Assembly (NCBI RefSeq): GCF_003148845.1
Contig: NZ_QGHA01000001.1
Span: forward strand, 1,184,092 to 1,248,091
Length of the DNA: 64,000 nucleotides
From: Mucilaginibacter oryzae
GTDB lineage: Bacteria; Bacteroidota; Bacteroidia; Sphingobacteriales; Sphingobacteriaceae
Direction: 5' to 3'
In this document: positions 8,580 through 18,912 of the stretch, in pieces
How the letters are laid out: each line of letters opens with the position of its first letter
Numbering within the stretch: the first letter of the stretch is position 1
The notes under the pieces: generated by a model
Seen by the model: only the letters and a program-made list of their open reading frames with translations
What the model was told of the DNA's origin: nothing
Database searches by the model: none
Position numbers and translations under genes: made by a program

Positions 8580-9090
8580 GACTATCCTGATTAACGTTTT
8601 AAGGTTTTTGGCACTGGTTTTTATGCAGGTTTTCCTGCTCAAAAACATTACGTTTTATAACCTGGCCACGCCGTATTTTTATATCCTTTTTATTTTATTG
8701 CTCCCTTTTGAGGTTCCTAACATACTGCTGTTCACGCTATCGTTTGTTTTAGGTTTAACGGTTGATGTTTTTTACTATACGCCCGGTTTACATGCCGCCG
8801 CCTGTGTGGTACTGGCGCTGGTAAGGATCTTATTTATCAGCATTACTGTACAAAAGGATGGCTTTGATAACGAGCCTGAACCTACGTTAAGTATCATGGG
8901 CTTCCGGTGGTTTTTTACCTACGCGGTTGTACTTACCCTGGTACACCATTTTTTCCTGCTTAACCTGGAGGTATTCAGCTTTTCTGAGATCCAATATACA
9001 CTAAGTCGTGTTGCTTTAAGTTCATTATTTACAGTATTTTTAATACTGATTTCGGGCCTGCTATTTTACAGGAGGAAAGAACGTAAATGA
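8572..9090 (+). CDS. mreD: Rod-shape determining protein MreD
   Basis: Small multi-pass inner-membrane protein of the elongasome; 172 residues. The sequence is nearly all hydrophobic, with about five predicted helices (for example FLALVFMQVFLLK, FYILFILLLPFEVP and LFTVFLILISGLLFY). Sequence identity in MreD is low, so the call rests on length, hydropathy and position between mreC and pbp2. I start at ATG 8572 (MSRTILINVL) rather than further upstream inside mreC. The stop overlaps the pbp2 start as ATGA. Confidence 0.92.
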   Translation: MSRTILINVLRFLALVFMQVFLLKNITFYNLATPYFYILFILLLPFEVPNILLFTLSFVLGLTVDVFYYTPGLHAAACVVLALVRILFISITVQKDGFDNEPEPTLSIMGFRWFFTYAVVLTLVHHFFLLNLEVFSFSEIQYTLSRVALSSLFTVFLILISGLLFYRRKERK

Positions 9091-11120
9091 ATAAATTTTT
9101 TGAACGCCGATACGTAATTACGGGTATATTTTTAGTGATTATTTTTACCGTACTGGCGAGGTTGTACTATATCCAGATAGTTGACGATAAGTACGAGATT
9201 TATGCCAACAGCAACGTAAGGCGTACCACCATCCTGTACCCTGCCCGCGGGCCGATACTGGACCGTAACGGCAAAATCCTGGTACAAAACGAACCCATTT
9301 ATGATGTGATGGTTAACCCGAAAGATGTTAACCGCCCCTTTGATACCCTGCTGCTTTGTAAAATGATAGGCATTGATAAAGAGGGCTTTTACAAACGCTT
9401 TATCAAAGCCCAAAAACAATCGCCTGCCAAACCATTCATTTTCGAAAAACAACTTTCAGTACAGTTATATGCCGCCCTGCAGGAGAAGCTTTTTGAGTTT
9501 CCGGGCTTTTCGGTAGTGCCACGTACCATACGTACCTACCCGGACTCAATAGCGGCGCAGTTTCTGGGTTTTATCGGAGAGGTGACGGACAGAGATATCA
9601 AACGCTCAAACGGCTATTACCGGCTTGGCGATTACATAGGCGTTACCGGTGTAGAAAAAGCTTACGAAACCGTGCTCCGCGGACAGCGTGGCGTACAGGT
9701 ACAAATGGTAGATTCGAAGGGGGTACCGAAAGGCTCATTCGCTAACGGCGCTTTAGATACCGTTCCCCGTTCGGGCGAGCGTTTAACGTCATCCTTAGAT
9801 ATCGAACTGCAAAGGCTTGGTGAAAAGCTGATGAAGAATAAATTGGGGAGTATTGTAGCGATCGAACCATCAAGCGGCGAGATTTTGTGCTATGTAAGCA
9901 GCCCTACTTATGATCCTAACCTGATGGTTGGCCGCCAGCGCGGTAATAACCTGGCCAAAATGTATAACAACCCGTACAAACCGTTTTTCATCAGGCCTAT
10001 ACAGGCACAGTATCCTCCCGGCTCATCGTTTAAACCTTTAAGCGCGCTTATCGCTTTGCAGGAAGGCATCATCAGCCCTAACGAAATCTTTTATTGTACC
10101 GGTCACTATAAGGCAGGTAACCGGTATGTGCCTTGTAATAAGGGGGAGGCTCATGGCAATGTAAATATGGCCCGGGCTGTAGCCGAATCATGTAATGGTT
10201 ATTTTTCGATGGTTTTTCAGCGTATTGTTGACAGGTACGGCGTAAAAAATACAGAAGCAAACTTCAAAGCATGGCGAAACAATGTAATGAAGTTTGGCCT
10301 CGGCGCACGGCTTGACCTGGATATGCCGGCCGAAAGCCGCGGCAATGTACCTACTCCTTTGTACTATGATAATATCTACCACAATGGTGGCTGGCGCTCA
10401 AGCACCATCGTTTCGTTAGCTATTGGCCAGGGCGAGCTTTTAGCAACTCCGCTTCAGTTGGCTAACCTGGAATGTATCATTGCAAACAGGGGGTTTTTCT
10501 ACAAGCCGCACCTGATTAAAGCCATCGGTACCGAAAATGTTATTAAAAAGGAGTATACCGAAAAGAACTATGTGGGCATTGATTCGGGATATTTTGAACC
10601 GGTGATTAACGGGATGCAACAGGTAGTTGAAAACGGTACCGCGCGCCGCTCAAAAATACCGGGCATTATCATGTGCGGTAAAACCGGTACAGCGCAAAAC
10701 CCGCACGGTGAAGACCATTCGGTTTTTGTGGCCTTCGCTCCGCGCGATAATCCTAAAATAGCTATAGCGGTTGTTGTTGAAAACTCGGGCGAGGGCGCGC
10801 ACTGGGCCGCTCCTATTGCCAGCTTTATCGTCGAAAAGTATTTAACGGGTAAGGTAACCGCGCGCGAAGCCGGCTATACGGTTGATTATTTTGCCAATGC
10901 CAACCGCCTTCCCGATCTGGCTTTATATGCCAAAGACTTGGCAAAGGAACGCAGACGAGACAGTATCCGGGCAGCTAAGATAGATTCAGTACGAAAATTC
11001 AAGACTGATTCCATCAAAAAAGCCAAGGCCGATTCAATTAAAAAAGCCAAACAGGAAACCGCCGGTAATAACAAAGCAGGCAGCATTATCAGTATATTAA
11101 CAGGCAGGAGGGCACGATGA
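9087..11120 (+). CDS. mrdA: Penicillin-binding protein 2 (elongation transpeptidase)
   Basis: Class B PBP that cross-links peptidoglycan for lateral wall growth with RodA. One N-terminal membrane anchor (about residues 9-28) precedes the dimerisation domain (RGPILDRNGKILVQNEP) and the transpeptidase domain. Catalytic motifs are Ser313-x-x-Lys316 in GSSFKP, Ser368-Cys-Asn370 and Lys532-Thr-Gly-Thr. The last 70 residues form a highly charged tail with repeated RRDSIRAAKIDSVRKFK and KADSIKKAK units, which is not part of the fold. Length 677 is slightly long because of it. It overlaps mreD and rodA by ATGA junctions. Confidence 0.97.
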   Translation: MNKFFERRYVITGIFLVIIFTVLARLYYIQIVDDKYEIYANSNVRRTTILYPARGPILDRNGKILVQNEPIYDVMVNPKDVNRPFDTLLLCKMIGIDKEGFYKRFIKAQKQSPAKPFIFEKQLSVQLYAALQEKLFEFPGFSVVPRTIRTYPDSIAAQFLGFIGEVTDRDIKRSNGYYRLGDYIGVTGVEKAYETVLRGQRGVQVQMVDSKGVPKGSFANGALDTVPRSGERLTSSLDIELQRLGEKLMKNKLGSIVAIEPSSGEILCYVSSPTYDPNLMVGRQRGNNLAKMYNNPYKPFFIRPIQAQYPPGSSFKPLSALIALQEGIISPNEIFYCTGHYKAGNRYVPCNKGEAHGNVNMARAVAESCNGYFSMVFQRIVDRYGVKNTEANFKAWRNNVMKFGLGARLDLDMPAESRGNVPTPLYYDNIYHNGGWRSSTIVSLAIGQGELLATPLQLANLECIIANRGFFYKPHLIKAIGTENVIKKEYTEKNYVGIDSGYFEPVINGMQQVVENGTARRSKIPGIIMCGKTGTAQNPHGEDHSVFVAFAPRDNPKIAIAVVVENSGEGAHWAAPIASFIVEKYLTGKVTAREAGYTVDYFANANRLPDLALYAKDLAKERRRDSIRAAKIDSVRKFKTDSIKKAKADSIKKAKQETAGNNKAGSIISILTGRRAR

Positions 11121-12388
11121 TGAGTAACCAGCAACAACGCAGCTTTTTTTTCAATGTTGATTGGTTAACGGTTTTACTGTACCTGGTGCTTTGCGCTATC
11201 GGTTGGTTTAATATTCGTGCGGCTGTTTATGCACCCGGCCATTCAAGCCTTATCGATACGTCGACAAATTATGGTAAGCAATTTATATTTATTTGCGCAT
11301 CCTTAGTGGTCGCTATCGTGATCCTGCTGCTGGAAAGCCGGTTTATAGCCGCCCTCGCCCCTGCGTTTTATGTAATAGTGCTTTTACTGCTGATCCTTGT
11401 ATTGATCATTGGGCGAAATGTGGGCGGTAACCAGGCCTGGATCAATATGGGCGGCGGTTTCAGGCTGCAACCCTCCGAGTTTGCCAAGCTGGCCACCTGC
11501 CTGCTGCTTGCGCGCTATTTAAGCGGTACCAATATCCGGGTAACCGAACCTAAATCATTTATGATGGCAGCCGGCATTATCGGCTTGCCCATGCTCCTGA
11601 TCCTGAGGCAGCCGGATATGGGCTCAACCCTGGTATTTTGCTCGCTGATATTTGTACTATACCGTGAAGGCCTGTCGCCTTACTTTCTGGTTATAGCGGG
11701 CCTGTTTATTGCTTTGTTTGTAATGGCTTTGCTATATAACCCGCTTTATATTATCCTTACCCTGGTAGCCATAACCGCCCTGGTTGTGTATTGGGGCAGG
11801 CGCAACCGCAAGCTGATAACAACCATGGTTATAGGGCTTGGTATTTGTATCGCGTTTATATTCAGTGTTAAATTCATTTATTCCAAAGTATTAAAACAAC
11901 ACCAAACCGAACGTATCAATATCCTGTTGGGTATCACTACCGATTTAAGGGGCGAGGGTTATAACGTCAATCAATCAAAAATAGCCATTGGCTCGGGCAA
12001 GCTTTGGGGTAAAGGTTATTTGCACGGTACACAAACGCAATACTCATTTGTGCCGGCCCCAAGTACCGACTTTATTTTTTGTACGATAGGTGAAGAATGG
12101 GGATTTGTCGGTTCAATAACGGTAATAGGCCTGTTCATGTTCCTCATTCTCCGGGTTATTTACATCGCCGAACGACAGCGATCGCCTTTTACGCGGGTAT
12201 ATGCCTACGGCGTAGCATCGGTTTTGTTCTTCCACGTGGTCATCAATATCGGGATGACTATCGGCATTGTACCTGTTATCGGTATCCCCTTGCCTTTTAT
12301 CAGCTATGGGGGCTCTTCGTTATTAAACTTTACAATATTGTTATTCGTACTGATTAAGCTGGATTCGAACCGGATGGGGATTATTTAA
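11117..12388 (+). CDS. rodA: Rod-shape SEDS glycosyltransferase RodA
   Basis: SEDS-family peptidoglycan polymerase working with PBP2. The 423-residue protein has about ten membrane segments and SEDS motifs: LQPSEFAKLATCLLLARYL, LRQPDMGSTLVF, the extracellular QTQYSFVPAPSTDFIFCTIGEEWGF with conserved Asp and Glu residues, and PLPFISYGGSSLL near the C-terminus. It starts with two consecutive ATGs, the first overlapping the pbp2 stop. It ends the operon; a terminator-like hairpin follows about 90 bases later. Confidence 0.97.
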   Translation: MMSNQQQRSFFFNVDWLTVLLYLVLCAIGWFNIRAAVYAPGHSSLIDTSTNYGKQFIFICASLVVAIVILLLESRFIAALAPAFYVIVLLLLILVLIIGRNVGGNQAWINMGGGFRLQPSEFAKLATCLLLARYLSGTNIRVTEPKSFMMAAGIIGLPMLLILRQPDMGSTLVFCSLIFVLYREGLSPYFLVIAGLFIALFVMALLYNPLYIILTLVAITALVVYWGRRNRKLITTMVIGLGICIAFIFSVKFIYSKVLKQHQTERINILLGITTDLRGEGYNVNQSKIAIGSGKLWGKGYLHGTQTQYSFVPAPSTDFIFCTIGEEWGFVGSITVIGLFMFLILRVIYIAERQRSPFTRVYAYGVASVLFFHVVINIGMTIGIVPVIGIPLPFISYGGSSLLNFTILLFVLIKLDSNRMGII

Positions 12389-12474
12389 TTGGAGGATTCC
12401 ATCAGTTATCAGTCAGCAAAACCTGAAGGTTGATAAGTATAAATTTGCTGCCACTCCCGTCAGATGTGGGATTT

Positions 12475-12503
12475 GCCGACAACAAGCTTTGTGTCGGCTT
12501 TTG
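12475..12503 (+). terminator. Terminator after rodA
   Basis: GCCGACA pairs with TGTCGGC across a 10-base loop and is followed by TTTTGT. It is placed as the likely end of the mre operon transcript. Confidence 0.6.
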
Positions 12504-12587
12504 TATCGGTATCATCCCGTTAAAACATAGCAACCAAAGCTATTGCCGGCACTATGGTTTCCGCAAACAGCAGCCTGTTTTCAGCTT

Positions 12588-12890
12588 TTATTTACTCTCT
12601 GTCGAATCGGGCACTACCACATACACATCCTCATTTTGCTTTTTCATGAGGTATTTTTCGCGGGCAAATTTTTCCAGTTGCTGCGGATTGGTGGTAAGTT
12701 CGTTGAGTTCTTTATTTACCTGGTCGGTTTGCGCTTTATAGAAATCACGCTCAACCCTAAGCTTTTTAACCTGCTGATGGTATTGATATTGTGAGAAAAG
12801 ATCGTTCCTGTCAAAAAATATCATCCATACAATAAAAGCCAGCGTAACCAGGAAAAATTTGTTCTTGAAAAGATCAATAAGGCGTTTCAT
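12588..12890 (-). CDS. FtsB/DivIC-like septum initiator
   Basis: A bitopic membrane protein of the division machinery. It has a short basic N-terminus, one membrane helix (FFLVTLAFIVWMIFF), then a coiled coil (QYQYHQQVKKLRVERDFYK, VNKELNELTT) and the C-terminal LEKFAREKYLMKKQNEDVYVV motif that defines the DivIC/FtsB family. I start at 12890 (MKRLIDLFKNKF, 100 residues), as relatives usually do; an ATG at 12914 would add eight residues. In relatives it often sits beside eno, but here eno is 3 kb away on the same strand. It converges on the mre operon. Confidence 0.88.
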   Translation of the reverse strand: MKRLIDLFKNKFFLVTLAFIVWMIFFDRNDLFSQYQYHQQVKKLRVERDFYKAQTDQVNKELNELTTNPQQLEKFAREKYLMKKQNEDVYVVVPDSTESK

Positions 12891-12985
12891 CGATATCGGC
12901 TGCGTAAATTTCATTTAAAGCTATTTGATTTTTTCTACAGCCGCAAATATGGTTATTAACTTATTAACAGGGAAATGTTTTTGTT

Positions 12986-13118
12986 GGTGAGTGGTTGATT
13001 GGGTTGATGAGGTGAGTGGTTGTTTTTTTGGTGGATGGTTTATTAGCTTGATTGAGTGAGTGGTTGTTTTTGGGAAAAAACAACCACTCACCTAATCCAC
13101 TATTCACTTAATCAACCC
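12986..13118. repeat. Word palindrome, GAGTGGTTG type
   Basis: Several GTGAGTGGTTG and GGGTTGAT words on the left pair with CAACCACTCACC and CACTTAATCAACCCC on the right. It lies between the septum-initiator gene and the end of the helicase gene. The same word family recurs after the cyclophilin gene at 44850-44912. Confidence 0.7.
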
Positions 13119-14485
13119 CTTCTGGCCCCGCTCATACCGCTTTTACCGCTTTTACCGCCGGGTTTACCGGCTTCAGAGCGATTGCCGCTGCCTGATCTGT
13201 TATTGCCGCCGGAGCGGTTATTACCGGCCGACCGGCTATTGCTACCGCCGCGTTTACTGCCGCTACGGCCACCGCCGCGCTGGTTACCACCGCCCCCCGA
13301 GCCGCCTTTTTTAGGCGTTTCGTTCAGTTTAGCGGTCATAGCCGCCGGGCTTAGCGGGTATGGGTGACCTTCCTCTACCGGGATCTGTTTGGCTATCAGC
13401 TTGTGGATATCTTTTAAAAATTCAAGTTCTTCGGCATCGCAAAATGAAAACGCTATACCGTTGGCGCCCGCGCGGCCTGTACGGCCAATACGGTGTACAT
13501 AAGTTTCGGGCACGTTAGGCAGTTCGTAGTTGATTACGTGGGTTAACTCATCAATATCAATACCACGGGCGGCAATATCGGTAGCTATCAATACGCGGGT
13601 GGTACGGTTTTTAAAATTGGTTAAAGCCCGCTGCCTTGCGTTTTGCGATTTGTTGCCGTGTATGGCTTCAGCGGTGATGCCTACCCGGTTCAAATCTTTC
13701 ACCACCTTATCGGCGCCGTGTTTGGTACGGGTAAATACAAGTGCCGTTTTAATACCCTTATCTTTCAGGATGTGGATAAGCAGGTTTTTCTTATCGCTTT
13801 TATCTACATAATAAATGGCCTGCTGGATAGTATCAGCGGTAGATGATACGGGGGTAACTTCTACCTTTTCGGGATTATTCAGGATGCTATCGGCCAAACT
13901 CTGAATTTCTTTAGGCATGGTAGCCGAAAAGAAAAGGGTTTGCCTTTTGGCCGGAACTTTGGCAATGATCTTTTTAACATCGTTAACAAAGCCCATATCC
14001 AGCATCCGGTCGGCCTCATCCAGTATCAGGAATTTAACATGTTCCAGGTTAATGAAACGCTGGTTCATTAAATCCAGCAAGCGGCCCGGTGTTGCTACCA
14101 GGATATCAACGCCGCGGCGCAATGCATCAACCTGTGGGTTTTGCGATACGCCGCCAAAGATCACCAGGTTTTTAAGGCCGGTATGTTTGCCGTAGGCGGT
14201 AAAGCTTTCGCCAATTTGCAGGGCCAGCTCGCGGGTTGGCGTTAAAACCAGCGCTTTAATGGTTTTCTGCTCTTTGTGGGCTATCCTGTCCTGGTGTAAA
14301 AGCTGCAGGGTGGGTATAGCAAAGGCAGCGGTTTTGCCGGTACCTGTTTGCGCACAGCCAAGCAAATCCCGGCGTTGTAAAATAATAGGTATGGCTTGTG
14401 CCTGTATAGGTGTAGGTGTGGTATATCCCTCAGTTTTTAAAGCCTTGAGGATAGGCTCAATTAAATTTAAATTTTCGAATGACAT
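13112..14485 (-). CDS. DEAD-box RNA helicase, RhlE-like with RG-rich tail
   Basis: ATP-dependent RNA helicase of 457 residues. The two RecA domains are complete: [10 protein letters not shown] (Q motif), AQTGTGKT at 45-52 (Walker A), [50 protein letters not shown] and [10 protein letters not shown]. After about residue 380 the protein turns into a low-complexity tail of Gly, Ser, Asn, Arg and Lys ([24 protein letters not shown]), as in RhlE-type enzymes where the basic tail binds RNA. I use ATG 14485 (MSFENLNL); the upstream in-frame ATG adds residues unlike the family. A TATCTTTG promoter box lies about 100 bases upstream. Confidence 0.94.
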   Translation of the reverse strand: MSFENLNLIEPILKALKTEGYTTPTPIQAQAIPIILQRRDLLGCAQTGTGKTAAFAIPTLQLLHQDRIAHKEQKTIKALVLTPTRELALQIGESFTAYGKHTGLKNLVIFGGVSQNPQVDALRRGVDILVATPGRLLDLMNQRFINLEHVKFLILDEADRMLDMGFVNDVKKIIAKVPAKRQTLFFSATMPKEIQSLADSILNNPEKVEVTPVSSTADTIQQAIYYVDKSDKKNLLIHILKDKGIKTALVFTRTKHGADKVVKDLNRVGITAEAIHGNKSQNARQRALTNFKNRTTRVLIATDIAARGIDIDELTHVINYELPNVPETYVHRIGRTGRAGANGIAFSFCDAEELEFLKDIHKLIAKQIPVEEGHPYPLSPAAMTAKLNETPKKGGSGGGGNQRGGGRSGSKRGGSNSRSAGNNRSGGNNRSGSGNRSEAGKPGGKSGKSGMSGARRG

Positions 14486-14581
14486 TTGATCGTGTGTAAT
14501 ATATAATATGCTCACGCGAAGGCATAAGCGGATCTGAAAAGTTTGGAGAACTCAAAGCCGTAAGCAAACGGGTAATTGCCG

Positions 14582-14589
14582 CAAAGATA
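14582..14589 (-). promoter_or_regulatory. Putative -7 box of the helicase gene
   Basis: On the minus strand TATCTTTG fits TAnnTTTG. It would give a 5' leader of about 90 bases, a plausible place for cold-shock or autoregulatory control of a helicase, though no structure is evident. Confidence 0.45.
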
Positions 14590-14639
14590 CGCTTTTTATT
14601 GTTAAGAAGATTTTAAGGAAAATACCCTCAAAACATCCG

Positions 14640-14815
14640 GTGATAGGATTTTTTTAAACGATTTTTTACGAATTACACGATTTTTTTGACTGCTTTTACT
14701 CAGCTTAGATTTGTGTAATTCGATTAATTGTATTGAAAAAGCAAATAATTCGTGTGGAAATTTCTTTAATATTTACAACAAATTATCCTAATTCGTGTAA
14801 TTCGTTTTAATTATT
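14640..14815. repeat. Word palindrome, CGAATTACACGAAT type (copy 1)
   Basis: ACGAATTACACGATTTTTT and further right TAATTCGTGTAATTCG face each other, with AATTCGTGTGGAAATTTC between. Related copies lie at 40426-40510, 41470-41592 and 44130-44262. It fills most of the 360-base gap between the helicase and lspA. Confidence 0.7.
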
Positions 14816-14848
14816 ATCAGCCTGCAAAGTATTTGTGTCCTAAATTAA

Positions 14849-15388
14849 TTAAGCAGTTGTTGTCTCCGCGTCTGCTTCCTCCTGCTGTTTCTTTTTGGCA
14901 GCTTTATCTTTTTTCCACGATTCAAGCAGAATAAGGCCCATACCCACCATAATGGATACATCGGCCACGTTGAACACCCCTGTTTGAAAAATATGGAAGT
15001 TCATGTGCATAAAATCGGTTACGCTGCCGTACATCATCCTGTCGTATAAGTTACCGGCCCCGCCGGCAATTACCAGCACAATACCAATAGTAGTAAGTTT
15101 GCCTATGGATGGCTTAAGCATTACATAACCTATACCGAAAGCCAACGCAATTAAAGGCAGTAAAGAAAGCAGGATAAAGCGCCAGGGGTTTTCCAACGAA
15201 TCGCCGAGGCTTAAAAAAGCTCCGGTATTTTCGGCATGCAGTATGGTAAAGAAATTTTTGATTACAAATATGTTATCACTGATGTGAACATGCTCGCGGA
15301 TATAAAGTTTGGTAACCCTGTCTAATCCTACGCTTGCAATAAATATCAGCACAATAGCCAGTATCCTCAAAATCCCTTTTTTGTTCAT
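14849..15388 (-). CDS. lspA: Lipoprotein signal peptidase
   Basis: Inner-membrane aspartyl protease that removes signal peptides from diacylated prolipoproteins. The 179-residue protein has four membrane helices and both catalytic aspartates in family motifs: GNLYDRMMYGSVTDF and GVFNVADVSI. AENTGAFLSLGD corresponds to the conserved substrate-site loop. A Lys/Glu/Thr-rich tail of about 20 residues follows the last helix. ATG 15388 (MNKKGILRI) is chosen; an in-frame ATG further upstream would extend over the promoter box. It follows eno on the same strand but a terminator separates them. Confidence 0.95.
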   Translation of the reverse strand: MNKKGILRILAIVLIFIASVGLDRVTKLYIREHVHISDNIFVIKNFFTILHAENTGAFLSLGDSLENPWRFILLSLLPLIALAFGIGYVMLKPSIGKLTTIGIVLVIAGGAGNLYDRMMYGSVTDFMHMNFHIFQTGVFNVADVSIMVGMGLILLESWKKDKAAKKKQQEEADAETTTA

Positions 15389-15451
15389 CAGTATTATGGT
15401 AACAAATTTATAACGTGGCTGCCGCGGTTTAATTATCCGGTTGCCGGGAGG

Positions 15452-15459
15452 CAAAGGTA
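15452..15459 (-). promoter_or_regulatory. Putative -7 box of lspA
   Basis: TACCTTTG on the minus strand, about 64 bases before the lspA start codon, matching the same motif seen before panB, purH and the cyclophilin gene. Confidence 0.5.
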
Positions 15460-15516
15460 TAAAATATGTTTTGATCGATGAATGAAAATAGAGTACACAA
15501 CATCTTAAAACGTTTT

Positions 15517-15600
15517 GTCATGCCGAGGAACGAAGCATCTTCTTCGCCCTGTATAGCCGCTATGCTTGCGAAGAAGATCATTTGCTACGCTCAGGATGAC
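15517..15600. repeat. Dispersed palindromic repeat, GTCATGCCGAGGAACG type
   Basis: GTCATGCCGAGGAACGAAGC at the left pairs imperfectly with a right arm ending TACGCTCAGGATGAC; the inner CTTCTTCG/CGAAGAAG pair is exact. A better preserved relative lies at 45474-45555. I recall comparable repeats scattered through many bacterial genomes, but cannot confirm copy number here. Confidence 0.7.
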
Positions 15601-15615
15601 AATTCAGGACTACAC

Positions 15616-15649
15616 AAAAAAAGGCCACCTGCTTGCACAGATGGCCTTT
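15616..15649 (-). terminator. Terminator of eno
   Basis: AAAGGCCA pairs with TGGCCTTT, followed on the minus strand by a run of seven T. It lies 20 bases past the eno stop. Confidence 0.85.
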
Positions 15650-15669
15650 GATATCATCAAAACAAGAGA

Positions 15670-16971
<1,302 letters not shown>

Positions 16972-17237
16972 TTATCAGAGTGGTTTGAATGAATACTATT
17001 AATAACGGCGGCTAAGTTAACTTCTAAAACAGGAAATCGCAATTGAAATTTTGTATTTGTAATGATTATTAGCCCAATGGCATACAATTTAACATGAATT
17101 TAATATAGAATTGGCTGTTTTTTTAAAAAACACACAACCCAACCTCGTTCAGGCTCGATTCTTTGAGGATTTAACGTTATTTTTTCGAATTGCCCGGGCA
17201 TTCCCGACACCATAAAACCAGGATGAATTCAACTATA

Positions 17238-17269
17238 AATCCGAAATCGAAAATCCGGCATCCGAAATC
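17238..17269. repeat. TCCGAAAT words
   Basis: Three TCCGAAAT-like words in one orientation, without the opposite arm. It is placed just after the stop of the 430-residue secreted protein gene on the minus strand. Confidence 0.5.
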
Positions 17270-17275
17270 TCAACA

Positions 17276-18565
17276 TCACGTTTTCTGCTTTTTCTTTTTA
17301 GCGGCCGGGAACAGCACATTATTTAATATCAGTCTGTAACCTGGCGAATTAGGGTGCAGTTTGAGATCGGTTGGCGGATCATTTACCGCGTGCTGGTAAT
17401 CTTCCGGGTCGTGACCGCCATAAAACGTCCATTGGCCTTTGCCGTATTCGCCGTGAATATAGCGGGCTTCATTGGCGGTTTTCATTTCGCCCATAATGGT
17501 AACGCCGGGCTTCAGCATGTTTTTATTATAGGCGGTGGTAAGGCCCATAAAACCTTTAATCACCTTATCATGGTTTTGGGTGAGCATGCTCGGTACCACA
17601 TCCCATTTGGCCGAAAAATCAAACAACGTAAAAAAATCCCTTGTACGGTCAACCTGCCGGGTGGTGGTAACATCAATATTGCTGAACGAGTGTGAAACCG
17701 GGCTCATATCCAGCGTAAAGTTCCGGAAGGCAAAGGTTTGCGTAAAATCCAGTTTGGATTGCGCGTCCTGATCGGCGGCATCACCATCAAACATCCGTTC
17801 GCAGATATCGGTATTGGCTGCCGACAGGGCGATATCAAAAGTATCGGTACCCGAACACATGGCAAACAAAAAGCCGCCCCCGGCACAAAAATCGCGGATA
17901 TTTTGGGCAACGGCCAGTTTCATTTTTGATACCTTGCTAAAGCCAAGCTTGCGGGCCATGGCTTCCTGTACTTTAACATCGTCGGTATACCATTGGGCGT
18001 AGCGGTAAACACCGTAAAATTTACTGTACTGACCGGTAAAATCTTCATGGTGCAGGTGCAGCCAATCGTATTTGGGCAGCTCGCCGTGAATCACCTCCTC
18101 ATCATAAACCAAATCATAAGGGATTTCGGCATATTTTAAAACCAGGGTTACGGCATCATCCCAGGGCAGCTTGTTTTTTGGGGAATACACCGCCATTTTA
18201 GGGGCTTTTTCCAGCTTAACCACATCCATATTTACGGATGGATCGCTTACTTCGGTAATAATTTCGCCGGCTTTGGCATCGGCAATTACTTCATAACTCA
18301 CGCCGCGGATTTTGCATTCCTCTTCAATTTTCTGCCCGTATTTCATCATAAAGCTGCCGCCACGGTAATTCAGCAGCCAATCAACCTCCTCGCCGTTTTT
18401 CAATACCCAAAAAGCAATACCATAAGATTTTAGATGGTCCTTTTGCTCATCATCCATCGGGATCAGTATAGAAGCAGCCCTGGTAATGAAAGGTAAAAGG
18501 AGAAAGGCTAAAGGCAAAAGGTATTTTATGCTGAAGATATGTTTATAGCCTGCTTGATTATTCAC
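17276..18565 (-). CDS. Conserved secreted protein, often labelled asparagine synthetase B
   Basis: The 429-residue protein starts with a signal peptide (LLPLAFLLLPFITRAA) and then ASILIPMDDEQKDHLKSYG. I recall similar Bacteroidota proteins annotated as asparagine synthetase B, but nothing here supports that: there is no N-terminal catalytic Cys, no PP-loop SGGxDS motif and the protein is predicted to be exported. The block FCAGGGFLFAMCSGTDTFD resembles a glutamine-amidotransferase-like fold with a Cys, and GKGQWTFYGGHDPED near the end resembles trehalose-utilisation or ThuA-like domains. A ThuA/GATase-like periplasmic protein is my best structural guess; the function is unknown. It ends in a Lys-rich tail. 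Confidence 0.75.
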   Translation of the reverse strand: MNNQAGYKHIFSIKYLLPLAFLLLPFITRAASILIPMDDEQKDHLKSYGIAFWVLKNGEEVDWLLNYRGGSFMMKYGQKIEEECKIRGVSYEVIADAKAGEIITEVSDPSVNMDVVKLEKAPKMAVYSPKNKLPWDDAVTLVLKYAEIPYDLVYDEEVIHGELPKYDWLHLHHEDFTGQYSKFYGVYRYAQWYTDDVKVQEAMARKLGFSKVSKMKLAVAQNIRDFCAGGGFLFAMCSGTDTFDIALSAANTDICERMFDGDAADQDAQSKLDFTQTFAFRNFTLDMSPVSHSFSNIDVTTTRQVDRTRDFFTLFDFSAKWDVVPSMLTQNHDKVIKGFMGLTTAYNKNMLKPGVTIMGEMKTANEARYIHGEYGKGQWTFYGGHDPEDYQHAVNDPPTDLKLHPNSPGYRLILNNVLFPAAKKKKQKT

Positions 18566-18616
18566 GGTACCTGTTATTTGTTATTGCCGGTTTATCAAAA
18601 GTAACTAATAATAATC

Positions 18617-18870
18617 GAAAGTCTTAAGTCGGAAGTTGGAAGTCAGGGCAGTCGCTAAAAAAAGAGTTACCATTACCAAAGCGGAAAGGCCTCACCCCGG
18701 CCATTTGTTTCTTAAAGTCCTCTCCTTTGGAGAGGATTTAGGTGAGGCTTTGGCATGACTTTTAAAAGCGATTGCTGGTCTTCAGTCAAAAGTTCCGGTT
18801 GTTCTGATGATGCGACTAACTTCTGACTTGAGACTTCCGACTTAAGACTTTGAACTTTAGACTTTCCAAC
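18617..18870. repeat. Word palindrome, CTTAAGTCGGAAG type, with an embedded hairpin
   Basis: GAAAGTCTTAAGTCGGAAGT on the left pairs with CTTCCGACTTAAGACTTTG on the right (18831-18855). Inside (18690-18755) lies a second palindrome with CTCACCCC, CTCTCCTTTGGAGAGG and GGTGAGGC words. Together they fill the 347-base gap before fabG; no promoter could be fixed. Confidence 0.65.
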
Positions 18871-18912
18871 TAAATCCCTAACTTCACCGCCCTGAAATCA
18901 TATACTTTAATT

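Noticed and set aside
12355..12380. GGATTCGAACC, resembling a tRNA T-arm
   Set aside because: It is inside the rodA C-terminus (LDSNRMG) and no acceptor or anticodon stems can be formed around it.
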